64,000 nt of DNA from Doris montereyensis (lineage: Eukaryota > Mollusca > Gastropoda > Nudibranchia > Dorididae). A program made the translations under genes and the position numbers. Where the stretch lies: assembly GCA_037039925.1 (NCBI GenBank), contig JAXRKP010000574.1, forward strand, positions 90,001-154,000. The letters are read 5' to 3'. Shown one piece after another: positions 51,001 through 61,519 of this stretch. The notes under the pieces were generated by a model. It searched no databases. It was not told the origin of the DNA and saw only the letters and a list, made by a program, of their open reading frames with translations. The first letter of the stretch is position 1. Every line of letters starts with the position of its first letter.

Positions 51001-54000
51001 CACACAGGACCTCCTTTTTATCGTCTGCCTCCAATGGCACTAGGTGTCTATCCACCTACCTGGGTCGGGGGAGGGGGCAGCAGATTTAACTTGAATAAAA
51101 TCGAGAAATGTTTTCAACCAGCCAGGGTTTGCACCCATGACCTTTTAGTTGGGAGGCCAACATCTTGCTTCTGGGCCACAGAATCCCCTCAGACATGTGT
51201 AGATGTATTTTTGTAGACATGTGTAGATGTGTTTTCTAGACATGTGTAGATGTATTTTCTAGACATGTGTAGATGTAATTTCTAGATATGTGCAGAAGTA
51301 TTTTCTAGACATGTGTTGATGAATTTTCTAGACATGTGTAGATGAGTTTTCTAGACATGTGTAGATGAATTTTCGAGACATGTGTAGATGTAATTTATAG
51401 ACATGTGTAGATGAATTTTTTAGACATATGTACATTCATTTTCCAGACATGTGTATATGTAATTTCTAAACATATGTAGATGTATTTTCTAGACATGTGT
51501 AGATGTATTTTTTAGACATGTGTAGATGAATTTTCTAGATGTGTAGATGTATTTTCTAGACATGTAGATGTATTTTCTAGACATGTGTAAATGTATTTTC
51601 TAGACATGTGCAGATGTAATTTCTAGACATGTGCAGATGTAATTTCTAGACATGTGTAGATGTATTTTCTAGATATGTGTTGATGTATTTTCTAGATATG
51701 TGTAGATGTATTTTCTAGACATGTGTAGATGCATTTGCTAGACATGTATAGATGTACTTTCTAGACATCTGACATGTGTAGATGAATTTTCTAGACATGT
51801 GTAGAGGCATTTTCTAGGCATGTAGATGCATTTTCTACATATGTATACATGTATTTTCTATACATACGTAGATGTATTTTCTAGACATCTGTAGATGTAT
51901 TTTCTAGACATGCGTATAGATTCATTTTCTAGAGATGTGTAGATGAATTTTCTACACATGTATATATGTATTTTCTAGACATATGTAGATGTACTTTCTA
52001 GACATGTGTATAGATGTATTTTCTAGAGATGTGTAGATGCATTTTCTACAGATGTGTAGATGTATTTTCTAGGCATGTGTAAATGTATTTTCTAGACATT
52101 TGTAGACGTATTTTCTAGACATCTATAGATGCATTTTCTAGATATGTGTAGATGTTTTTTCTAGATATGTGTAGATGTATTTTCTTGGACTTTTAATTTT
52201 GTCTCAACTGCCCTGTAGACAGCCATGGGATCTTTAAGTTTAACATGCATCGAAGGTTGTAATCTGAATACAAGACCTCCTTTTTGTCATCCATCTCTGA
52301 TGAGACTAGGTATCGGTCCACCTACCTGCAACAGGGGGTAGGCTTTACTCGAAAAATTATACAACCATCTGGGTTTAAACCCATGGCCTTTTGGTTGAGA
52401 GACAACACCTTGCCTCTAGACTACGGAGTCCCTATGCCTTAACATCTAAAGATCCTTCAATGATATTTATATACATCCCATATTGTATATATAACTTAAA
52501 AACTGAAAAGTTGAGCTTATCAGCACAAGACACAAAATTTTCCTTCTGCCCTTACTTGTGTAACTGGCACTCTTCAAGTTTCTCTTCTTTCTTATCCCAG
52601 TGAGGTAAGCTTGAAAAACAATGTCGCAAATCAGCTACACATGAAGAAGAAAATTTTTTAATATATTACTGCTAATGTCCTTTTTGAGTTAAAAATATTT
52701 GTCACTGTAAATAAAGAATCCACAACATTATTACACATATTTCGAATAGACACTTTCTGAGGTAGTGTTCTCTTCTTACTCGTCACTTACTTTATGAAAT
52801 TTAAGTCAGATTTATTCTTACTTAGTTGCATAAATATTTTTTCCCCAAACAAAAGAATCAAGACAACAGCAACAAAAACCATTGTAAACAAGCCTCTTTT
52901 CTAACAGCAATCATGATTTTAAAGAATTCCATTCTAAACAAGTTTATATTTAACAGCAATCATGATTTTAAAGAATTCCATTCTAAACAAGTTTATATCT
53001 AACAGCAATCATGATTTTAAAGAATTCCATTCTATACAAGCTTATATCTAACAGAAATAATGAATTTTAGCGAATTTCATTCTAAACAAGTTTATATCTA
53101 ACAGAAATCATGGATTTTAGAGAATTCCATTCTAAACAAATTTATATCAAACAGAAATCATGGATTTTAGAAAATTCCATTCTAAACAAGCCTCTTTTCT
53201 ATAGTTTATATATGTAACAGAAATCATGGATTTTAGAGAATTCCATTCTTCTAAACAAGCCTCATTCCTTAGTTTATATCCAACAGAAATCATGAATTTC
53301 AGAGAATTCCATTCTAAATAAGCCTCTTTTATACAGTGTATCCAACAGAAATCATGGATTTTAGAAAATTCCATTTTAAACAAGCATATGTTGAAGCCAG
53401 AAGAATATGTGTGGCGACGCGGATAATCAGTCACAATGGTCAATTTTCTAAATAGGAGATTTGTGAATATCCTAATTGTTTACATCTTTCTGAGTGTTTT
53501 ACTTTTTATTTCATCCAAGCATCTCTTCTCTGAGTTATGACATTTTGAAGTTTGTTAAAGCAGAGATGTAAAATGTGAGAAAATCGCATTTAAAGATTTT
53601 AGAACACAAAAAGCACTTGTTATTGCACAGGGATGACTTGTTAATGATGTTAGTAATAGTATTGTTGGTTTATTAAAAAGTTAATAAATTGGAAACATTA
53701 ATCTAATTATGTTATACTGCCCCAAATTTAATGTTTGCCCCGTCCAATTGCGCCACGCCCACAGGTTGGAGGAGGATTTCGGTTTGGCTTTTTCACTGGT
53801 GGTGGTGGTGGGAGGTCTTTGTTATCTGTAATATTACTATCTTCTTCTTCAATACCTAGGCTTGGTGCAACCAAATCCTAGAATCTGTCAGTAACAAAGG
53901 GGCGTATTTCTTTATGTAAATACCATTGCCGCTTCAGGGGTAGCCCATTTGCAGGAATCACAGCTGGCATTTCGTGCGGAGGTTGGTGTTTCAAAAGCGT

Positions 54001-57000
54001 TTGATGTTCATCTGGAGCATCCACACCTGTCTTGCAGATTACGATGCCAGAACTGTCAAAAAGGACATGGTGGTATTTTTTTACCTGCTTGACTTTGTTT
54101 AAATATTCTGGCAAGTAATTTCCCCAGTCATATGTGGGAACCTTTGTGGGGCCATTTTTTTCTCCGACAACTGCTGCTTCGCTCATGTGAGATGAAGAAT
54201 TGATGACATCAACAATATCTTGTAGGCAGTCAATCTAGGTCCGGCGAATTTTTCTTTTAATCAGTCCAAAGCCACCATCAGGACTGAATTTGATGTGCCC
54301 ATTGATGAGGAAACTCAACCGGATATTCATCATGGTCAAGTTCTTGTTCTGTCCACAGCAGTTGTTGGCATGAAAGAACAAGTCGGTTTCCTCGAGACTA
54401 AAATTCTATGCCTAGAATCTAGTTAAAATACTCACTATCACTGGTTTCACTGCAGCTGTCATCATCTGTGTCATTTCTTTCACCAAAATAGTCATTTATA
54501 GTGTCGAAATACGCTTCTGAGTCAACAGAATTTAGATTCAAAATTCGGGCAACAGAGTGAGCATTGGAACCTCCACTGGGTGAAGCCATTTTGCAATTGT
54601 TTAGATCGGAAATTGAATCACAGCGGTTCAATTTAGAAACACGCCATTGCTAAAATTCTGCTCAAAGGTGTTATTAACTACACATTAAGCTTGTGCAGAA
54701 ATAAGAAATTATTGTAAATCAAACACTTGTATGTGCAATTAATTGACATTCACAAGTAAAAAAGTGAAAAACATTGAACTATTTTACAAGGTTTAACAAA
54801 CCGGAGGTCGCGTAAACTTACTATGGGCACTCAAAATGGGTCAGCAATATTAATGCGCACTAACCGATAGTGAAAGCAGGCGATTCTTACCTGTGTTTTG
54901 ATGTGTCATAGTGTATGGTTTGCTTATGTGTAGTGCATTGGAATGCGATTTGAATATGACAGGGTGAAGATGAAGTTGCGCTGGTCCACAGCCATGTCTG
55001 TGGATCTCAACATGAATATCTTCAATATCCGCAAGGGGTATCCTCAATAAAAGGAAATTTAACTTCATTTCTAGATTGATTTCATGAAAGATATTTTCAG
55101 AGGAGATAAAAAACATAATTTGGAATCCAAATTTGACAAAATCTGAAAATCAATCAAATTTGACTCAATCGACTTTAATCAACCATAGCACCAAATCACG
55201 GTCAGCGACTTCCGACTGGTTACCCCGCGCCGCCACACATATGGTTAGAATGTCAGTAATGTTATCGGGAGAGAAAAAAAGGATGAAAACATGAAATGCA
55301 TACCTATAGAGAATAAAAAACAATTATTGACGTTGTTAGGCAGTGTAAATCCATAGTTGACAAGCAGTCTCGTATTATCATGTGCGCCGTAAGAGATGAA
55401 CACTTGGCTGTGTTTAGGGTAGGGGCTGACACAAATGATTTCATAACAATTAGTGTCTGCATTCAGTCCAGCCTTTACCTGGAAGTTTTATAAACAAAAA
55501 CAAAAATCCAAATAACTTGTATTACTACCAAACTTGGCATTACTATTAATATCACTGCCACTAATGACAACAACAGCAACAATATCAATATTGATAATAA
55601 AAATAATAATAACATCGTTATCCTCCTTGATGGGAGCAGAAAACAAGAAAAGATAGAGAAAAGGGAAATAATTCCATAAAAGTATCATAACAATACTGAA
55701 TCAATCGATAGAACAAAACGATTGAAAAAGATCTTTCCTTCTCAGTGTTTTTCAATTTCACTAGAATCAGCTTACGTGACTTGTTTGTATACATTAAAAA
55801 GCATTGACATTATAAAAACGATTTTATACCTCAGCTGTGCCGCTGTGATTCAGCATGGCTTACGATCCTTCTCTGTATATATGTTAAAAAGCATTGAAGT
55901 TATAAAAAAACAACTGTATACCTCAGCTGTGTCGCTGTGATTCAACATGTCTAGAAAGGGAGCCAAAGCGACATGACTTTCATCCGACCTCAAAGTGAGA
56001 AGTGAGTGTGGCTTTGTCTCCAAGTAAACGGATCTGGTCTCCACAGTAGTCCATGCCCACTTCAAGCTGTCGCCATCAACAGGCACAGCAACATGAGAAG
56101 ACAGACCTGACCTGATGTAAAAACTCATGATATCCTGCTTTGCCGACAAAAATCTGTAAAGACCAAAGAGACATTCATAAGCTTCAAGACATTCATTTTC
56201 TAACATCAATCTCTACATTCCTGTTTGTCCTATAGTAGAAATCTGAGATCGATACAAAGGGAAACATTTTGTAATAAATACATGAAAAATGTCATATGAC
56301 AAATTAAAGAAAACAAACTTTAGGGTTACAGTTACATGCTGATATGAGGCGTTGTAGCTGAACCGTAGCGTTATGAGCTGGTAATCACGACGACACTGGT
56401 TCAAGCCCTACGGCTGGCACAGGTGGGGGGTTTTTTCACAATGTTGTACTCTTAGGAAAGATACTTCACTCTTCTTTCCTCACTTGACTCAGGTGTGAAT
56501 GAGTACCCAGCAATAGGTAGTGAAAGATCTTGTCAGAGTGTAAGTACGAAAAGCCTTACAGGCTTGTATACTGTATGCTCATCCGGGAGTTGAGAAGGAC
56601 AGTGAATGAAATGGCCTGCTGGGGGATAAATGATGTACAGTCGGTGAGCCTGTATTTGTGCAGGGATACAGACTATAAATCTACCTTTATCTTTTACACG
56701 CTTCTCATCTCAAAAGTCAAGTCAGTGAAACATATGGAAGAACACAAAGTAAACTCTATCCGACCTACAGGCATTCATCAACAGGTGCCTACAAATAACC
56801 GTGTAATTCACAGGTCATGAAACTATCATAAATGAAGAACTGTGGCTAACATTACTGGCAACACAACAGACGCCAAATGCAGAGATGAATTAAAGAAACG
56901 ACAAAGGCAGTTGATGGTTGTGGAGGCCACAAACACCAACACGCATCATCTGACAGGCGTAAACGTAGTCCATGCCAACAGAAGAGGGGAAGGCCAAAGA

Positions 57001-60000
57001 ACACATGGTGGAAAGAACTGGAAAGGCATGAGGAAGATTTGGAGAGAGGGGGAAAACATAAAACAGGACAGAAATCACAAAAGAGCTTTAGTCGGTGATC
57101 TTTGCCCCCAAAAGGGGTGACAGGGCATGACGATGGTGACACACCCACTCACACACACTTGTAAAATTATATTTGAAATGTTATACTATACACATGCTTT
57201 CCCATGGCGTAAATTACAGGTCACATTAAATTCCTATCATTTCAGTTCTTGAGCAGTAAGGCTCTTTCAGTCCATTGTCGACTGTCTTGAAGAGAAAACG
57301 CTGATAAATAAGCAGGAAAAAGAAAGATAAAGCACAATGTCATGTTGAAATTCAAGCAATCGTAACTTCCGTCTTTCAGCAATAATATGCAAGGTAAAGA
57401 AACTTTGATTTTTTTTCTCCCACAGTTGTCATATGCTAGAGAAAAAAGAACTTGGAAAAAACATTTTCCTCTTGCCATTTGACACACAAGCTGCCACTGC
57501 CACTCACCGTTCTATGGCTTTGGACGCCAAAATCTTAGCTCTAGATGTCAGCAGACCCATTTCATTGGGTGAAAAATACACAGGAATACTGTACACCTCA
57601 GGCAGGGTATTAATGTACGGTGACCAAACAGACGACTTTCCTTTGGCTCGTTCCGTGGCTAGAAATAAGGTTAAAAGTGTCTGGGGGTGAAAGCTTGGTG
57701 CCACCTGCATGAAAGGGATAAAAAGAAAGGTAACACATTACAATTGAAATATGTGTGTGTGTCAACACTGCCATAAACTAGATGTGCCATCCTAAAATAT
57801 ATTTACCCAAATCCTGTCCAATCTGAGAATTTATCATAAGAAAACCGACAGTTTCAATTTTTTCATCGCTTACGCATGTTATGGTGGCAGATGATGGTAT
57901 GAATAGCTTGTCCAAACTGCCCCGTTTTTCCGTTCACTACGGTGCGAGTTGCAGATTTCACTAATTTTCGGTCCTATTCACTTTGCCCCCTCTCTTCTAT
58001 GCAACGTAGTAGCGTAACATGGCTTACACTAGGGAATGTGTAATACAACGTGCTCTCACTCTAGTAAATGAGGGTGATCAGACGGGAAAGCCAGTCCCCT
58101 CTCTCTTTTTCGATAGCTCAATGAATGATAGTCAGCTCTGATTGATCAAATCAGGTTGTGCTAAAAATAAATTTACAATGATACCCATTACTACCGCCGA
58201 TGTCAAAGTTAAGAGCTTATTTGAGGCAATGAAAGTTTTTAAAAGTTTCGTAGAGCCACTTACATAAGGAACTCAGAAAAAAACAAGCCATCAAAAGAAA
58301 GCTCATTCAATTTTGCATTAGAAAATACTAGTGTCATTAAATTTCGACTTTACTGCGACAGAGCTTTGTTTAACGCATCCTCAACCGAAACTCAGCATAG
58401 CCCTCTACCTAGATCTAGTAAGCGGTACTGACTGAGCCGCTCAGCTTGGGCCGGGTGTGCGTTGTCGATTCAGTGTGTAGAGACAAATTATGCCGTTTTT
58501 TCATTTTCAACATCAATAAAAAGCCGTCTTGTAGTTTTTCTGAATCGTGAAAAAAATTGGGCTTGTTCTATGTATTAATGACTTTAAGTAAATTTGTTTA
58601 ACATTGTCCTACAGAAATGAATCTGGTATCAAATTATTCAGGGAACAAAGTTCTTTCCGGTGGTATCAATTGCTTTTCCATTGCTTACATTTGAGATTTT
58701 GGTTCGAACTACCTAGTAAGAATGGAAATACTCATAATTTCTTTCACTTTCAAACATTAATCCTTCAACCCTGAAATCACTGCCATGGTGGCCAATGTTT
58801 ACTTCAAAGGAACAAATAAACAAATGTCAACATGTACAGAAAGTCTGAACAATTTTTACTCCTTATTTCAATAATAAAATGAAATTTATGCTTACAATAA
58901 CTTACATAAAAAAATAAAACAGATTGAACCAGGGTCATACTGTTGAAAATTAAAAACACATAGGAATATAAATAAAAAAATGTTAAAAGGAAATTGGCCA
59001 ACTTTTGAATGGTGGATCCAAGGGGTGAAGAGAGAACAGTGTCAGGCGTTATGAGGAGATGAAGTGGAAGTGATACAACTTTATCTCCTGACTTCACGTC
59101 ATGCAAGGCTCGCATACCCCTGCCTGTGTCTGAGCATGAACAACAAATAAAGGAAAATCACATGAGAAATTGAATTCAAATGTCAGATAAGACTATATAA
59201 TAATTTTTTTTAAAAAAGCTGAAGTACAAAGGTAAAAAAATCTTACATCAATAAGCTTTACTTCAATTTCAAATCCTTGCATGGAAATATTGTTACAAGA
59301 GATAGAAATAGAATGCAAGAGCCAATTATATGGGGAAAAAACCCCCAATATACCAAGCAACTGCATCCATAAATGTGATAAACAAATGAGGACTCAGGAC
59401 CTTACTCCTATATCTACATCAAATTCTTCCGATACGATTCCAGCTACTCTCACTGCATATGTTGGTTTATTGTAAAAACTTTTAATGCCTTCTGTTTCTC
59501 TCTGGACTACCAATAGCCAAATATGTCTCCCATGAGATCAACTTAGACCTCACCTTAGGACAAATAGCTTTCAACCACTTGGGGCTTCACAAGCGAGATG
59601 TTCATCACTTCAAGAGTAAACATGAATGACTTAATAATAATAAATCTTTGAAAATTGTGACTCACAAACAGATGGTTAAAAGATGTTGCCCGATGCTAAA
59701 TGACGTGATGGATGTGAAAAAAATATGGCTACTATCTGTCAGAACATGTCTCAAGGGCAATTCCCAGTGGAAACGCTGCCACTGTCTGGCTGCTCTTGGA
59801 TTACTGATTTCTTGGCTTCTTCTTTTCTGTTTTGTGTGAAAGTTCTTTTTCAATGAATATTTTAATTTTATGCTGATGTATGTATTATATATTGTAACCA
59901 TTACAAGGTTTTTAAAAATGCTCTTAGAAAGAAGAAAAAGAGATGCTGCATAGTGTAGTAGACTTCATAGTGCAGCATCTTTAACTTTAAAGCATAAAAG

Positions 60001-60870
60001 TGTCTCTTGTAATGTTAACAGCACGTCTATTTTTGTGGATATTGTAGCGGCTAGGCTTACACACAAAGCGGAGCCACACTGACATTTGGCTTGGTCACAG
60101 TGGACACGGTACAGCGAGTCTTTTTGTCGCTGGTTGAGCAGCTCTCTCTCTCTCTCCCTCTCTCTCTCTTTTCTCTCTCCCTCCCTCTCTCTTTCCTCTC
60201 TCTCCTCTTTCTGATAAGTAACCACGAAACAACATGTTTAACATTAAAGTACTTCTCTCTGAAACTTATCAGCATTGTTTGAATTCATCCTTTCTTTTTG
60301 TTGTGTAAACATTCAATGACCACTACCATAAATAAGATAATAAGCATACAAAATGCATGTGATGCCATGGTGTTATTCACTGTCTTACCATGGAAGTCAC
60401 AGAGCCCAAGGCACTTGAGATTTTGCAAGACGACCCCAGTCCTGTTGTCACCTTCCTCCTTCATCCATCTCAACAGTGCAACAAAGGATTCGTCATGAGC
60501 ACAAGACACACATCTCACTGGGCACGACATTGGGGAAACAGTAAAAATATATATTTGATATATAGACACTTCCTCTAAAATTTACCAGTAAATCACTAAA
60601 AATTATCTTTTATCTTTTATGTTTACTGTGGCTTACTGAGTTAGACATGTGTGATAAATCAAATCTTTTCACTTCAATAACTTACAAAAAAAAATAAAAC
60701 ACCAAAAATCAATAATAATGAAAAGGCTAGAAAATACCAGTGAACTCCCCAATGTACGCCACTGCAAGCAACATGCTTTAAACACCGGTCTACACACCCT
60801 CTCACCTTCAAAGGTCTTTTTTCCTATGGTTTCTTCTCCTCTTAGTTCGACCCAACGGTCTCATCCTCAT
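47912..60870 (-). CDS. SETD4: SET domain-containing protein 4 (lysine methyltransferase), ten exons
   Basis: Exons: 60870-60806, 60517-60389, 59129-59003, 57704-57508, 56153-55922, 55478-55304, 52609-52556, 50358-50278, 48976-48850 and 48022-47912 (TAG); about 432 residues against 440 in human SETD4. The family has a SET domain split by an insert plus a Rubisco-LSMT-type substrate-binding C-terminus; SETD4 is reported to methylate histone H4 and to act in quiescent cells. Visible blocks: basic N-terminus GRTKRRR, ESFVALLRWMKEEG, DTGRGMRALHDVKSGDKVVS (SET start), SVWSPYINTLPEVYS, LKWAWTTVETRSVYL, LAPFLDMLNHSD (SET motif with NHS), VFISYGAHDNTRLLVNYGF (SET YG block), DGVSWSLMTAIKLC and a helical C-terminus. 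Three one-base homopolymer indels (exons 1, 4 and 6) disturb the frame; the other phases match. Confidence 0.92.
48110..48340 (+). mobile_element. LINE C-terminal relic in SETD4 intron 9
   Basis: AVDWNLSADFSDWENHPQ followed by RMSKMRPNLELH resembles the region after the RT in LANAYGSVPH-type LINEs (DW.L..D......RPD.VL). Antisense to SETD4. Low identity; inference from block order. Confidence 0.4.
48850..48976 (-). CDS. SETD4: SETD4 exon 9
   Basis: Acceptor GTGACCCAG, donor GTA|GTAAGT; phase agrees with exon 8. Encodes WKRIILGGDLSQENTQLALE and a helical LTEAQKHLHHV, the LSMT-like C-terminal region. Confidence 0.83.
49750..50025 (-). mobile_element. tRNA-derived SINE, family D, copy 1
   Basis: The minus strand begins agggagtggatagctcagta (box A) and has gtgtttgaatcctg (box B). 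Body block ctagtctt...ggaaatggatgat is shared with the copies at 50905 and 52192. Confidence 0.72.
50278..50358 (-). CDS. SETD4: SETD4 exon 8, 81 bp
   Basis: Acceptor TTTCTGTCAG, donor AACT|GTAAGT. Encodes NLICDHDGVSWSLMTAIKLC, matching the family NL...DGPSWRLLTALKLL block. Confidence 0.88.
50905..51190 (-). mobile_element. tRNA-derived SINE, family D, copy 2
   Basis: Plus-strand blocks ggatcattaacatgta, gacctccttttt, cactaggtgtctatccacct and gcacccatgaccttttagtt match copy 3 in order. Abuts the 23-bp array. Confidence 0.8.
51195..52190. repeat. 23-bp tandem array in SETD4 intron 7, about 42 copies
   Basis: Unit tagacatgtgtagatgtatt plus ttc, with many point variants and short deletions. 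Bounded on both sides by SINE family D copies in the same orientation. Confidence 0.96.
52192..52436 (-). mobile_element. tRNA-derived SINE, family D, copy 3
   Basis: The minus strand head reads agggactccgtagtctagag with box B gggtttaaaccc. Body as in copy 2. Confidence 0.8.
52556..52609 (-). CDS. SETD4: SETD4 exon 7, 54 bp
   Basis: Acceptor TTTTTCAAG, donor CACAA|GTAAGG. Encodes LPHWDKKEEKLEECQLH, which aligns with YLPSTDKQMDKKISILKDHG of the human protein and joins exon 8 in phase. Confidence 0.75.
52895..53390. repeat. About 55-60-bp tandem array in SETD4 intron 6, about 9 copies
   Basis: The unit contains aacagaaatcatggatttta, gagaattccattctaaaca and agcctcttttctatagttta; the last block is absent in the first copies. 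Confidence 0.92.
53730..54600 (-). mobile_element. DUF7869-type transposon-encoded protein relic, internally deleted
   Basis: The minus strand gives ASPSGGSNAHSVARILNLNS and an acidic stretch (54598-54419). A junction follows, then ETDLFFHANNCCGQNKNL, NGHIKFSPDGGFGLIKRK, a TAG, and TYDWGNYLPEYLNKVKQVKK and KRQWYLHKEIRPF. This order (HADNCxGQNKN, FGPD..FG..K, DW..YL...) is that of DUF7869-type proteins found in many invertebrate mobile elements. The N-terminus is joined straight to the HANNC block, so the central part is missing. A Pro-rich tail runs to about 53735. Stops at about 54237 and 53878. Confidence 0.65.
55304..55478 (-). CDS. SETD4: SETD4 exon 6: SET C-terminal tyrosine block
   Basis: Acceptor ACTTCCAG. 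Encodes VKAGLNADTNCYEIICVS and QVFISYGAHDNTRLLVNYGF. Donor ATAG|GTATGC. Phase into exon 7 fits only with one more T in the TTTTTT run near its end. Confidence 0.88.
55770..55949. repeat. Tandem duplication of SETD4 exon 5 end plus donor
   Basis: Two units of about 90 bp, each starting gcttacg and ending with the last 28 coding bases of exon 5 plus GAG|GTATA. The unit at 55858-55949 is the one used by the exon; the other (55770-55858) lies in the intron. Confidence 0.9.
55922..56153 (-). CDS. SETD4: SETD4 exon 5: SET core with NHS
   Basis: Acceptor TCTTTACAG, donor GCTGAG|GTATAC; 232 bp. FLSAKQDIMSFYIRSGLSS, LKWAWTTVETRSVYLE and LAPFLDMLNHSDTAE. Its last 28 bases and donor are duplicated about 91 bp downstream. 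Confidence 0.93.
56345..56695 (+). mobile_element. tRNA-derived SINE, family A, in SETD4 intron 4
   Basis: ttgtagctgaaccgtag (box A) and ctggttcaagccc (box B). Body blocks tcacttgactcaggt, ccttacaggcttgta and tcggtgagcctg are as in the copy at 18306. Antisense to SETD4. Confidence 0.87.
56790..57135 (+). mobile_element. LINE 3'-terminal relic in SETD4 intron 4
   Basis: A frame at about 56985 reads KRGRPKNTWWKELERHEEDL, the RGRPK.TW motif near the C-terminus of RTE/Jockey-type ORFs. ggtgacagggcatgacgatg follows, as in their 3' UTRs. Confidence 0.7.
57508..57704 (-). CDS. SETD4: SETD4 exon 4
   Basis: Acceptor TTCATGCAG. Begins WHQAFTP, then a one-base change in CCCCC moves the frame to QTLLTLFLATERAKGKSSVW and SPYINTLPEVYSIPVYF. 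Donor GAACG|GTGAGT. Confidence 0.88.
57705..59002. other. SETD4 intron 3, nothing recognised
   Basis: Unique sequence with no tandem array or transposon motif that I can name. Confidence 0.55.
59003..59129 (-). CDS. SETD4: SETD4 exon 3: N-terminal SET
   Basis: Acceptor ATGCTCAG, then DTGRGMRALHDVKSGDKVVS and LLITPDTVLSSPLGSTIQ. Donor CAAAA|GTTGGC is weak but is the one that yields the family KW at the next exon. Confidence 0.88.
59130..60388. other. SETD4 intron 2
   Basis: A CT-rich microsatellite lies at about 60143-60210. The rest is unrecognised. Confidence 0.55.
60389..60517 (-). CDS. SETD4: SETD4 exon 2
   Basis: Acceptor GTGCCCAG, donor CATG|GTAAGA; 129 bp. Encodes HDESFVALLRWMKEEG and the lead into the SET domain. 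Confidence 0.85.
60806..60870 (-). CDS. SETD4: SETD4 exon 1 (start)
   Basis: ATGAGGATGAGACC start. Basic segment RPLGRTKRRRNHRKK resembles the human N-terminus. A run of six A gives a TGA just before donor GAAG|GTGAGA; a run of five would keep the frame and the phase needed by exon 2. Confidence 0.65.
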
Positions 60871-61074
60871 TCTCCGTGTTGACAACTCATGCCTCCTTGT
60901 AATCTTTGAAAGGACAAAAGAGAGATTTCATGTAAAATTTATGTTTGATAATTTTATGGGCTTCAAACTCATATTATGCAAAATCTCTTGTAACCGTCAG
61001 AAAATGTTATAACAATATGAACACAATAAAATGGTATGACATTTACTTTTTTACTTAGGCCTACTGAACTGACC

Positions 61075-61510
61075 CTTCTGGTCCCTGGAGCATAGACCAA
61101 CCACAAGTGCCCTCCATTTTCAACAGTCATTGGCTGTCTTTTTCAGCTCCTGTCAGCTAATCCGATCTTCTGTGCTTAAGTCTCCAGGTCCCTTCGCCAG
61201 GTGTTTGGCAGTCTTCCCCTCTCTCTTTTTCCTTGTGGATTCCGGTCAGGACCTGCCTAGTGATGATTTTCTTAGAGGTATTCTTAATGCGTGACCTTTC
61301 CAGCGCCATGTTTTCTATTGTATGTCCTCATCGATCAGAAGTTTTGAAGGTTCTTTCCCAAAGGTTTCTGTTGCTGATGGTATTGGGTAAATGTATCCTG
61401 ACAATCTTTCTCAAGCAGGTATCAATAAACGTCCAGAGCTTCCATGTAGTGGTGTTTGTTATTCTCCAGGTATCGGCTCCATACAAAAGGACAGATCAGA
61501 TGTAACATTT
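61075..61510 (-). mobile_element. RTE-like LINE 3' fragment
   Basis: The minus strand reads SVLLYGADTWRITNTTTWKL, FIDTCLRKIVRIHLPNTISN and NLWERT, the conserved C-terminal region after the RT in RTE-like elements (LLYG.ETWR...FIN.CLR.IL.I.WP..ISN..LW..T), and continues to a degenerate RW.W.GH-like area. Frame-broken. Confidence 0.78.
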
Positions 61511-61519
61511 AACAGAGAC

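Noticed and set aside
54850..55116. Possible SETD4 exon (IPLADIEDIHVEIHRHGCG) ending at a GTAAG donor
   Set aside because: It does not match the SETD4 C-terminus, and exons 7-10 further downstream supply that region. It may be transposon-derived, but I cannot assign it.
56852..57148. Minus-strand Cys/Leu-rich frames
   Set aside because: Shadows of the plus-strand LINE tail with KRGRPKNTWWKELE.
57242..57289. Extra SETD4 exon after an acceptor at about 57290
   Set aside because: Exon 4 joins exon 5 directly in phase and matches the family alignment there; this piece has no family resemblance and no good donor.
61233..61505. Plus-strand frame of 90 codons
   Set aside because: Shadow of the minus-strand RTE-like LINE C-terminal region.
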